Source of the DNA: Pseudisothecium myosuroides
Taxonomy: Eukaryota > Streptophyta > Bryopsida > Hypnales > Lembophyllaceae
Direction of reading: 5' to 3'
NCBI GenBank assembly: GCA_951799445.1
Contig: OX637287.1
Location: 37,849,724 to 37,913,723, forward strand
Length of the DNA: 64,000 nucleotides
Shown here: piece by piece, positions 36,438 to 47,826 of the stretch
Layout: each line of letters begins with the position of its first letter
How positions within the stretch are numbered: the stretch's first letter is position 1
Program-made: the position numbers and the translations under genes
Notes under the pieces: model-generated
Told to the model about the DNA's origin: nothing
The model's database searches: none
What the model saw: only the letters and a program-made list of their open reading frames with translations

Positions 36438-39400
36438 TTTGTTGATTTGGTCATGGTTTTCTGGTAGTGGAAGGTCATAGTCTGGAACATATATGTAAAT
36501 GTCGCGTTGTGTATCTGCCATTGCATTGTATGCTCCTTTTTCATATGGTGAGCTTAGATGGCACAAGCTTTTAAGCCTTTAAGGACTAGGGGGTAATCCT
36601 CATTTCCAAAATTGTGAAGATGTCAAGATTGGACGCCTCAAGCTAGCCCTAGTATGTTCGAAACTACTAGAGGAAGCTGCTTTTCTTCTATGTATTTAAG
36701 GACTTATGTGATGTGTACATTTGTTACTTCCTTATAGTGCGTCCGGTTGATGATGGCTAATGGCCAATTTGGCTTGCTAGAGCACTTACAAACCCAAATC
36801 CAGACTTGGGACCTATTAAGTCTATTCAAATGCAATATTGAACACGTGCTTCAAGTCAATACATTGACATGAAGACATATTTTGGGTACGATGGAACATG
36901 AAGGAAGGGATTGTGTGGTGCATGGATAGGATTTTCCACTCGAATTAGTTCTTTGCAAATTGTATTCTGACAACGTGAAAGCCATATATAAGACCATGGA
37001 CTTCTGAACTAAGAACTAAAGTCCTCAAAGTATAAATGAACATCATCAAAGCATTGATAAACTCATTTGTCTATGATTTGGGCAACAATGCATCCTTGCG
37101 AGGATGATGAATAGTTTTTAGGCATCTTTAGGGATTAGACCTACTAAGGATCATTAGAATGTGATCTTCATTTGGACCTGCTTCTAATATTAGTTTACAA
37201 TGATGTAGCTGAATTTTAACATTTCAATATATTTTATAGTATTTTTGAAATTTACTGTGAATCATGAATTTTTTATATTCTACATTGTTGGTATTATTTT
37301 ATTTTATTTACAAAAGTGGGTCTGATTATTCTTTACAATGTGACTAATTAAAAACATAATCATTAAGTATTGCAAAGCCATAATTATGCTCTAATATTGG
37401 TGTACACCAAAATTCTTACACCAAAAAACTTCAAGAAGCTTTCTCAGACTGTTTTTGACAAATGGATAAATTTTGATCAATATAAATGGGCTGCATTTTC
37501 AAAAAAAATCACACAAAGAACTTCATCTTACACTAATGGACATTGAAGTAGTGCTTAGGCAATTCATCTCCTAGTTACTTGATGATCCTTTGACTTCTTA
37601 TTTGGTAGAAGATCCATGCTTCCACTCTCAAGTTTGTGCTTAATGCCAAGGAAGTGGGTCACCTACAGCAAAGATAAAACTAATTACTTCATCTATGGGT
37701 CAAAATCATCATTGACCCTAAAACCACTACTTCCTAAGAACATGAAAGATGAAAAAATAAGTGACAAAACCTCGGGGGGGGTCACTTCCCGCATTTTAAA
37801 AACAACTTGCGGCTTAAAATAGAGAGGATTTTATTCATTTTGAGTAAAAATTATAAAAAATTTACAAATAAAGTAGGGAACATTCAAAGTTACAAATCCA
37901 TTATAAATAATATAGGTAGCCTACAAATCTGGTCCATTAAAAATTTAGTACATATAATTTAGGGTGCAAAGAATTGGATTCTAGGAACTGTATTTAGTAT
38001 AGTCAATGAATACAAGTGGTTGTACAGCTGGGTGAGAAGTGGAGTGGATGGAAAATTGTCTGTTGGCTGTAACCCTGTGGACAAAGCAACGATGTGGAAG
38101 AACCTCGCTTAACCATAAGGCCACCACATGGCTTCTACAACTACATTTGTAAAAGATTTGATATGTGAACCTCACTAATAGTTTGTAAGCAACAAAGAGA
38201 CCCTAGATGATTTTCTCTGTTGAGTCCATCAGCGCAATCCGATCGAGAAATGATTGAGTGTGCAATTTTGGGTGATTTTTTTAAGAATGGAAAAGGCATT
38301 GCGGGTTGTTACTTCACATTCTCATATCTTTTTTTCTACACCTCAAAATGATTTGAAAAAAATTATACATCAATATTATGATGATATACATATGTGGGAA
38401 AAAATCAGAATTTTTGGAGCACTTTTGAGCATTCCGATTCCAACATTTTGATTTCAGCGTACATAGAAAGTACTCCCTAACCAAACATCTTTCATCAATC
38501 TTGTCAATGGTGGCATTTTCTCAAAAATTGTGCGATTTTGTTGATTTTTTTTCCATAGGAAAGCTAAATAAGTCTTGTTTCATTTCAACAGTGGAGATCA
38601 TCAAAATTATTTAACACAAATGAGGAATTATGCTTGTTACAAGAGCTAGTCAAGAAAACAAGGACTATGCTCAAACACTCCCGGTCCTTTAGGGGTTAAG
38701 GTTTTGAGTTGCCATTGTTGTGTTTGAGTTTTGTTGCCGCGGTGGTCACAATTCAAAAGTGGAAACAATTGTGGAAGCAATTTGAAGGAATTGCAAGGTA
38801 ATTTCTAAGCTCAGGGTTTCAATGTGCATGTGAGGATTCATATGTGTGGATTTTTAAGACATCGACTGCGGTTTATGAATAGGTTTGGTCACTGCTGCAA
38901 ATTGAAAATTGGACAATTTTGTTGGGGTGCTGTTGCTACCGAGACCGCAAGCATTTGGGAGTTATTTCTAACTTACGATATGTCTTCTCCCAATTCTGTT
39001 GTTTGGTTCTTACTCAATTGAAAAAATTTGAATCCAGGTTAGGGATTAATTCATCAAGGTGAACTTATATGCTCATATTGGGTTGGAGTTAGGGTTCAGG
39101 TTTTGGGGCTCATGGCAACACAACTCACACAAGTGAAGATGTGGACAATGGAGGGTGATTTTGGCATTTCAACATTCTACAGCAAGGTGAAGTTGTTGGA
39201 AAACAAAACTTATGCTTCACTTCTATTATACTTGACTTCCTAAACCTTGTGTATTTAGAGACATGCAAATGCTCATTGCAATTCGGTTTCATTCAATTTG
39301 AATTTTAGTTCTATGTGCAGGTTTGTTACAGTTTTGATACCGTGCTTCACTTTTTTAGATCTCAACTGAAATTGTTGAACGGTAAGCACATGTAATTGGT

Positions 39401-40063
39401 CATAAACATTTTGAGTACAATTCCAGGATTACCTTGTGTTGCTAAACACATGTCAATAACAGTTGCATAGTATTTGAATTCAAATAATATTTGAGTTCCA
39501 TTTTTGTAGTTCTTATATTCAAACCCTGTATGGCAGCATTTTGTATCAATTGTGACTTATATTTGTATAGGTTATGTGTAGTAGAAGCTGGTTTTTGTTT
39601 TCATTAAAATCCAAACATTGCCTTGTATTTTTTAATACATGTAAATGGAAAATTTGTGCAAGTCTTCTCCCTAAATGAAGTTTTACTTTGATGTGTTTGT
39701 ATCTATCTGTTTGGAAGCCATATTCTCTTGCTTTCCTTGGTTATTTCATGCTTTTGAAAGTAGGACACTCATACAGCTTAGATTGAATTTTAACTACAAA
39801 CTATTTTGCATGTTCGTTCTATATGCATGACCACATTGAAGTTTGATCATTGTTTGAGAAAGCAAGAAGATAGGTCGAATTCCAATCACATTTTTTTGGG
39901 ACTTTTTTTGTAACACTTTTGCTTTCACATTACTTTCAATTAACTTTTTTTACTTATAATGAATATAGCCTACAAAAAAATTCACTGACCTTGGCAATAT
40001 AAGTAATGATAGAGTGCAATAAAATGGGCCATTTTTCAAAATTAACTAATTATAGGGACCCTT
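36438..40063. other. AT-rich intergenic DNA, no intact gene
   Basis: Apart from a SINE head near 38,050-38,140 nothing is recognisable. Several short plus-strand frames look like chance. Confidence 0.45.
38020..38145 (-). mobile_element. tRNA-derived SINE head (copy 4)
   Basis: Minus strand: A-box-like TGGCCTTATGG at about 38,123-38,113 and B-box-like GGGTTACAGCC at about 38,075-38,065, with the same GTGGTGGCC preamble as copy 2. Confidence 0.45.
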
Positions 40064-40749
40064 TTAATGGTGCCTTGGAGATAAATAGCCCCCCAAAAAA
40101 TACCCCCTTGCCGCACATGGTGCACAAAATATACAAAGAGTGACCCACCCGAGATCTCCAATAATGCTACAAGTCATATTGTTATAAGAAAATTGCACCA
40201 AGTGTAGCCACTTATCCTTAGCTAGAGTATTCTTTCTTACCAACGTATATCTTAAGCATATTCTCAAAATTCTATTAGTTCATTCAATTTAACCATGATC
40301 AATTCTCAAGATGATAAGCTATACATAGTTGAATTTTTGTTCCATATAGCTTAAAAAGATATGACCAAAATTCACTTATAAACCTACAATCTCTATCACC
40401 TATAAGCTTTGAAGGTAATCCATGATTCATTAAAATATATTTAATGTCCAAATTGGCTATATCAAAAGCAGTTAGAGTGATTACTGTACAAATAAATAAG
40501 GCAAACTTTATCAATCGATCTACTACAAAAAATAAATTAGATCATACCTTGTTTGAGTTCTAGGTTGATCCACCATAAAATCCATAAAAATAGACTCCCA
40601 TTTTAAATTTGGAACTCCAAGAGATTGCAACAATCCAAGACTTTTAATTTGTTCACTCTTTGAAATTTGACACTTCAAACACCTCTCTACATATTTTTAA
40701 TTGTCATTTTTCATTTCTTGCCAATAATAGTGGCGTTTTATAGCCACTT
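40064..40749 (-). pseudogene. Ty3/gypsy integrase remnant
   Basis: Across frames and stops the minus strand reads a zinc-binding H/C module (YYWQEMK, YVERCLKCQ), then the integrase core with KWESIFMDFMVDQP (first acidic residue) and GLPSKLIGDRDCRFISEFW (second), followed by GTKIQL..AYHLEN. The order is that of a Ty3/gypsy (chromovirus-like) polyprotein. Several stops and frameshifts show it is dead. No LTRs were found next to it, so it is an internal fragment. Confidence 0.8.
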
Positions 40750-41004
40750 AGGTCTTTTGAAATTTGGAAGGCCCACAATAAGCATCCCATAAAGATCATG
40801 CATGACATTGGGTCTAAATTCCTTGTGTTTGGACATGCGAATTAACTCATCCATTTTCTCTTCTAGTCCAAGTTTTAGATTGTCAATTTCCTTGAGTCAC
40901 AACTACAATCACATGGATGCTTATGAGATTATTGTTTTCTCATTAGATTTCAATTCTCACAATGTGAACAAGAACATTGAGTATTAAAAAAAAACTTTAA
41001 TTGT

Positions 41005-41865
41005 TGGAATGTGCCCAAAGGGCATAAAATGTAAAGATATAGCTAAACTAATGCAAATGCCCTGGTCCACTTTGTCTACTGCTCTTACAAAGTGGAAAGT
41101 CTTTAGATGCCTAGAAACTTAAAAACTAGGCCATTGACTTTGAAAATTGTTTGCTCATGCATTGCAAGTTTTGGCTCAGCTTGTCAATTATGACCACCAA
41201 CTAGCACCCACACTGCTTGTAGCCAAAATTAAAGTGCATTAGAATACTATACACACATATGTCGGCAAGATTGATTTTGGGAATCAAATTGCATGTAGCA
41301 AACCTTATCTCAGTATAAAATACTGAGCTAAGAGGTTAGCATTTGCTCTTAAACATTGTCACTGGATAGAGCATAATTGGAGCAATGTCATCTGGATAGA
41401 TCAATCATCATTTGAACTTGGAAAAACTTCTCGGCAAATTTGAATCTAGCGGAAGTTTCATGAAAAATATGCAGTAAATTGTTTAGTACCCACTTTTAAG
41501 TCCAGAAGAATATCAGTGATGGTTTGTGGGGCCTTCATTGGTTTTGACAAATGCCCTTTGGTCATCATACTTGAAGGTGAAATAACAATAATAAGTACTT
41601 ATTGTTCATAATGTTTACTAGGGTACATTGAACATGTTTTATTCTCATGAGTTCACGCTTATGGAAGATGATGGTGTGGCCATTGCAACAAGTTTTTAGA
41701 GAAGTGGAGGAAAGCTCATGGTATACAAAAGTTGGAGTGGCCTCTAGATTCATTGGATCTAAATCCCATCAAGAACTTGTCAAAAATAGTAAAAGTTTTG
41801 TGCGATACCACAAATGGTTGAAGGACAAACAAGAAATGATACAAACAATTCAAGCAATATAAGAT
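41005..41865 (+). pseudogene. Tc1-type transposase remnant
   Basis: The plus strand gives, with stops and small gaps, an HTH segment (KDIAKLMQMPWSTLSTALTK), then VIWIDQSSFE (first catalytic Asp), ISVMVCGAF (typical W/CG strand), and LEWPLDSLDLNPIKNL near the end, matching the Tc1 SPDLNPIENLW signature (second Asp, third acidic position changed to Lys). This is a Tc1/IS630 transposase of DDE/D type. Multiple stops, so inactive. TIRs were not identified. Confidence 0.75.
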
Positions 41866-43452
41866 GAGGTATCTATGGAGAAATTGCATAAGCTCATTTC
41901 AAATATGCCCAATCAAATGCAAGCAGTGATTTTGGCAAAGAGTGGAAGCACTAGATTCTAGGTAGTGTATAGAAAGCATCCAAATTCTTTTATGATTTTC
42001 AAATTTATAACTTTAAAGAGTGTTATTTATTAGAAGTTCTATATTAATAACCATTTTAAGAACTACAAAGTGGATTGTGTCTTTTACAAGTCTCAAAATG
42101 TTGTAAAAGTCTAAAGGATTTATATTCCCAATTACATACTCATTAAACTGCAAGAGAAATTTTTTCCCAATACACTATGAAAGCTTATTTTTACTAGTGG
42201 AAGCCTGGCAACAATAACAAATTTACTTTAAAGATTGAAGAGCCTACCACTCTATAATAGAAACATGTAGCAAATTGCTATAGGAACTCTTGAATGGTGT
42301 TCCTTCAACAAAAATACTACTTTTGCAAATTCATCCATTATTTTGTGATTTTGAATGATAATTGTCATTCAATCACCAATCCGCACTCTCAAATGTTGCT
42401 TACAAATGTTATATAAGTATTTTATATGTAGTAAGATAGGAAGTCCATAAAGCAACCATTTTACCAACCGATTGCTCTTTTGGAAAAGCTAAATTCCTTG
42501 AACTATTTTTTGTAAATTTTCATCAAAAGAGAATGGAATTGGCAGCTTGACTGAAGCCAAATGGTTACATATTTTTTGAACTTGCATAGAGTTAGTCATA
42601 AATTTTTGAAGTTCTTGAAGTTGAATTGCAGTGGTTACAAAAAGTGTCCACCTCTTGAAATGTATACTATTTGTGCGTAAATTGTGCATTGAAAAATTAA
42701 ATTGTACCTCTATGTTGAAGGATAGTTTTAGAGCATGAACTATTCATCTCGAACTTGAGGGAGGACGATTTTTCAACAGATATCGTATTGAAGTTGTGAA
42801 TTCATGCCTACGTACCATAATCGTACATATTACGTACATTTTTACGCACTGAATCAGTGTCGTTAAAATCTTTATTAAAAGTGTACAATTTATGTACTTT
42901 AATTGTACAAATGTGGTATCCAAAATGCACCTAAACTGTACTGACATCAGTACAACAATTGTACGTTATTGATAAGCATTATTTACGCACTGATTTTATC
43001 TTGGGAAGATAAGGCATAGAAATTTTTTCTAAGTATGAGAATTGAAAAGTGCAAAATCTCAAGAAAATAGATATTTTGATGTTCTAATTTATAAAAAATA
43101 GGAAAAAAATTAAAAATTAAAATTGACTATTTTTAAGAATTCTATAGAGATGTCATTTTCCAAAGAAACCACCAAAATAATATTTTACATGTTTTGAAAT
43201 GCAAGCAAAAAAGAGCTCACTTTGTAGAATTTCATACAACTTACAATTAACTATTATTAGAATTCCTTTTAATAATAGCTATACATGCTCCTAGTAGAGC
43301 ATCCCCTCCAATTTTTAGCTCCAAATTTATTTTTTTGGGGTACTAAATGGTACTAATTGACCCCCCAATTGGCAAGTAGAACAAAAATTGGGGGCTATTT
43401 TTGGACATTAAAACATTTTTGAAAAATGCAAAAAAATTATTTTAGGTGTACA
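41866..43452. other. AT-rich intergenic DNA, no gene seen
   Basis: A cluster of short inverted GTAC-containing words lies at 42,800-42,970 (CGTACATATTACGTACATTT, TGTACAATTTATGTAC, AATTGTACGTTATT), perhaps a decayed palindromic repeat. At 43,294-43,400 a short segment (GAGCATCCCCTCCAATTTT .. AAAATTGGGGGC) looks like a truncated element end. Confidence 0.4.
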
Positions 43453-43750
43453 CATTAGAGAAAATTTGGGCCCTCTAAAGGGCCACGAGCTCCCATAAGT
43501 TCTCTACAAGTTTTGCGCACTTCCCGACTGCTGGAACTACGCCACTGGAGCAAGGTGACATGGTCGAACTTTGGCCACATCAGATTTAAAAAAAAAAAAA
43601 AAAAAAATCTTAAAATGAGATTTGGGGGGGAATTTTTTTTTTTGTTGAAAATAATTTTTTTTGACAGCCCATACCACTGTTCACAACATGCGGACAGATT
43701 GGAGAATAGGCCTGAAACGGCCCTTTCTTGGCCCCAAATCCCTTCTAATG
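43453..43750. mobile_element. MITE, CATTAGAAG family (copy C)
   Basis: Ends CATTAGAGAAAATTTGGGCC and the complement of GGCCCCAAATCCCTTCTAATG. Contains the homopolymer A/T centre and CTGAAACGGCCC as in copy B. It lies about 140 bp outside the left end of the 20-kb element. Confidence 0.7.
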
Positions 43751-43892
43751 ATAGTCATGAGTACCTTACTTATGAATCTTGAGTCATTTGGAGCCAAAAT
43801 GCAAAATTCATGGCCAAGTTTGAAAGAACAAATCAACATGTTGAATGTGATAGAAAATAGTACAGGTGTTTTTTGCAATCACCTTGATCCCA

Positions 43893-44315
43893 CCTTAGGC
43901 CATCCTCAATTTGTCCCTCCAAACTTCTAAGTTTCACTTGTTTATAATTAGAACTTGAAATTTTTATCATTAGAGGCACATTTAGAGTACTTTGAAGAGG
44001 AACAAGAAAATTCAAACTTAAACATTTGACAATGGAAATTCATTTCTTCAAAAGTTAGCTAAAAGTAAAAATTATAGAGATTTTCGCAAGTCATGCTTAC
44101 CAAAGCAAGTTGCACTCCAAAATTTGGAGTGCAATGAACTAAATTTTGCTTTGGTAAGCATGATTTGTTAAGACCTCTATAATTTTGTTTTTTAGCGGGG
44201 GTGCTATTTTGTGAGCTTTGGAGCAAGAGCCCAAGAGCTGGAGAGCCTGTGAGCCTCGAGTCAAAAAAAAAAATTTTCCAAATTTTTTCGAAGTGCACCT
44301 ATAACCGTGGATTAA
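43893..44315. repeat. Left terminal inverted repeat of the 20-kb element
   Basis: Pairs in inverse orientation with 63,500-63,879. The best block is 43,940-44,062. It is interrupted at 44,067-44,187 by a hairpin insertion. Confidence 0.75.
44067..44187. repeat. Hairpin insertion inside the left TIR
   Basis: A ~121-bp foldback: AAAATTATAGAGA..CAAGTCATGCTTACCAAAGC pairs with GCTTTGGTAAGCATGATTT..CTCTATAATTTT, with an inner GCACTCCAAA/TTTGGAGTGC stem. Absent from the right TIR, so it inserted after the element formed. Confidence 0.8.
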
Positions 44316-47300
44316 GAGAATAAGCGGTTCCAGAGTTTCTGAAAAAAACATTAATAAAATAGGAGGCATTTTGAGTGCAAACTATGCTCAGTGATATCAC
44401 AGACTAGGAAAAAAAGACAACATATCGTGCATAGAGAATATATCATAAGTATATAGATATGTATATGGAAATACAAAAGATACGGTTAAGATTATCCACG
44501 GGCTTAGGTACTGCTAGAAGATCCGGATGCAGAGCTCTCATCAGTGGCTAAGGACTCATTGCTAGACTCTCTAGTAGTATCATCTATAAAAACTAAAACT
44601 CGTAGATCTAGCGTATGGGCTCTAGAAGCTGGGTTTGGGTTTAGGATCTCTGGCTGCCTAACTACTGCTTTGGCATACACTGGCAACTGAAAAGCTTTAG
44701 GGGGACTGCGGAAGAAGGCCGGATTTGCAAAGAATGGCTGATGTAATGGCATCTTCATTTTTGCACTTTGCCTACAAAAGACAGAAAACCTTACATGAGA
44801 TAGGATCCCCAAATAAAACCTCACATTTGTGGTTAAGGAGTATAAGGATAAACTTACTTACAAAAACGGGATGTCTTCTTCAAACGTTGGATTGGCACCA
44901 CCTCATCGTCCAAATCAACCAAAGTAGCTGTAGAGCTTTGCGGTTTAGGCTCTGGAATTGTGACGGGGCGGACAAATGGAGCAAGGAGAGCCTCATAAAT
45001 AGGCTTATCCTCCTCCAAAGCCACTATATGGCGCCCCGTCGCCTGACAGGCATAAATGCTGGCACCTGCAGAGATAGATAGATGTTAAAACGACAATGAG
45101 TAGAGTTTCATAGATCTAAAGTAATGTGAAGTAGCAATTGTAGAATTAAGTTGCAAAAAAGGAACTAACCTGTGGATGCTGTGCAGTCCAAGACAACGTC
45201 ACCGGGTGAGGTAGTCCCTTCAATAAGCATTTGCATGAAGGGGCGGGCCTTTTCACAGGCCCCACGCCAGGGAACATTGCCATTCATGGTCTGATCCTCC
45301 TTGTTGCAAAAATTCTGGAGAAGGTCATCCTTCCCCACATCAATGTCTATTGCTTTGTGAGCTGGGACAAATTGGAATGCGAAACTAGAGGGGGATGGGC
45401 TAGTGTCAGCCTTCACGTACAACAACATTTTGAACCGCAATGTCTGCAGAACGATTCAAATTAGTATTGGCCTTACCAAACAAATGCACTTTAAAATGAA
45501 CAAAATTTAAGAACATTGACCAATATCCATGGTAGATGGCTTACCGTGCCAGAGGGGTCCATGGGCGATGTCAAATGCAGTCTATTTGTGCCCCACCACT
45601 CCATTTTAGACTTAAATCCAAACGATTCGCAAAATCCCAAGAGGTAGGACTTAATGTCCCGGCTGAAAGGATAAATCACAAGAAGTGCACCAGCATCATG
45701 TAGATAGTTCTCAGCAAAGTCAAAGACGGCTTGAAGACCTACTTCCGAGAACTGGTTCCACTTTGGAACAGATGTTTGTGGAATGGAAACGCTGGGGACT
45801 AGTAAACCCTCTGGGACATCAACAATAATGAGGTTCACAACTGCTTCTCCGGTAACCACCCCATTAAAGAATCGTTTTTTGTCCGAGGCATGCTGCACAC
45901 ATGTAAGAGTGACAAAGACGGTTATGAAGATCTCAATAGACAAATCCATTGGCATGCAAAGGAGTGCACATCGGGATCATTTTAAAAAAAGCATGGCCAT
46001 AAATGCGAAGACAATCAAATTTTGCCACGGATGTATAGTATACCTTCTCCAAGAGAGTGATGACGTCCTGAAACGGCTGCGTAACTGGACCTTTCTCCAA
46101 CCCCATGAGACTAGATACTGAAACATTTAAGATACATTGATCAACAGCGGCAGCCGCACTGATGTCTGGAATTAGCGGTGGCAGGCTATGCAACAGATGT
46201 GACCGGGTGAGAGAGAAGCCTGAAGAAGTGTCCTTCATGGCTGCATCACTCGTCGCTTCAGCCACAACCAGAGTTTCCGCTTTCTGCTTCTTCCCCTTCT
46301 GCTTGCCTTGGGCATCAGCTTGGGCCTTCTCTGCTCTCCGATCTCTCTTCTTATTTTCGGACTCCTCTTGCTTCTTCTTAGCGGTTTCCAACTTCTCGTC
46401 TTTCTTCTTGTCAGCTATTTCTTTCTTCTTCAAGGCCTTCTCACGGGCGTCATCATCTAGCCCAACAAATTCCGGTACCTTCGACTCAAAAGTGGGGCTC
46501 TCCTTTATGCTTTTGAAAAGTGCGTCTTCCTTTGGCGGTATGAATAGGCCGCTGCATTCTAAGTACCAGGAGCCGGATTGAAGATGAGTAGTGGGCCAGT
46601 TCTTGTCTTGGGCAAGGGAGAACATACAAGCGTCGGAGGAGCAGTCCAACCATGTATTCAGAAAAGGCAGTAAATCAGCCTTTGAAATAGCCTTCTTTGT
46701 GTACAACTCCAATTTGAAATACCTAATCCAAAATCAAAATTTCAACTCTAGAGATCAACATTCATATCATCCACAATATAGTCATGAGCTGATTGGGAAG
46801 CTAAAAAATCAGACACGTGAAAATTTGACCTGGCTAGGATTAAACTGCATGACTTGGTTGACCGAATTGGTCTACCAGGCGAGAGAGGACAAAGGCTAAA
46901 ACTCTCACCTAATGGGCAGGGGGACATCAAAATAAAGGTAAACATGAACATAACCGCTAAGAACTAATTGAGTCAACTGTAAAAGAAAAACAAAGGCAAA
47001 CCTGTATATGGTCCTCTTCACCACAAGGTTGGAGTTCCTGAAGTCTTTGAAAGAGTCTCCCTTCTTGAAAGAGTCATTACTCTTGAACGCACCAGCATAC
47101 GCATGCTCCCAAATTTTCATTCTCCAGGCCTCAATGTAGTCGGAAAGTGACAGCGGCTCCTCAGGCACATCCATATTCACTTCAATATTGTCGGCCTTTA
47201 TAATACCCTCATATATGTCGAGAGCTGCGTCCTTGATCTGAAAATCAAAACAAAAGGCGAAGAAGATTAAAAGTAGTATACAAAATAAGAATCTAGAAAA

Positions 47301-47826
47301 CCGCAAGGTTGTATGCTATAAAAACGAACTTATCGCTGCATACCAGCAAGCCTTCGAGAGGAAGCTAGACAGTTTCTCGTCATTTGCTGGTCTTGGTGGA
47401 ACACGACGTGCCTCCCTGGTAGGTGGGGAAGAGTTTATCCACTTCAGCCACTTCACCTTATGCCGGGGCTCTGCAACTGCGGTGGCAATGAGCTGGAGCT
47501 TGTCCAAGGTCAACTCCTGGACAGCGTACAAGCTCCAATGCTGTTCAATCTAGAACACCACAAATGAAATTTAGTGCGGTCACCACGGATTTATCAACAA
47601 AAAATTCCCCCCAAAATGACAGAAGCATCAAGTACCTTGTGAAGCCATTCATTCCCCAGAATTGGAGTCGCCACAGATTGAATCTTCGATAGTTTCTGGT
47701 AGAGAAGGCGCACTGCTTCATTTGATGCGTTACGCATTGCTGCTGCAATACCTGTTGGAGTGACATCCCCCGGTGCTGTATCCTCGTGGTATTTTCGAAC
47801 AGCAGCATCAGCTGTTAACGAGATTT

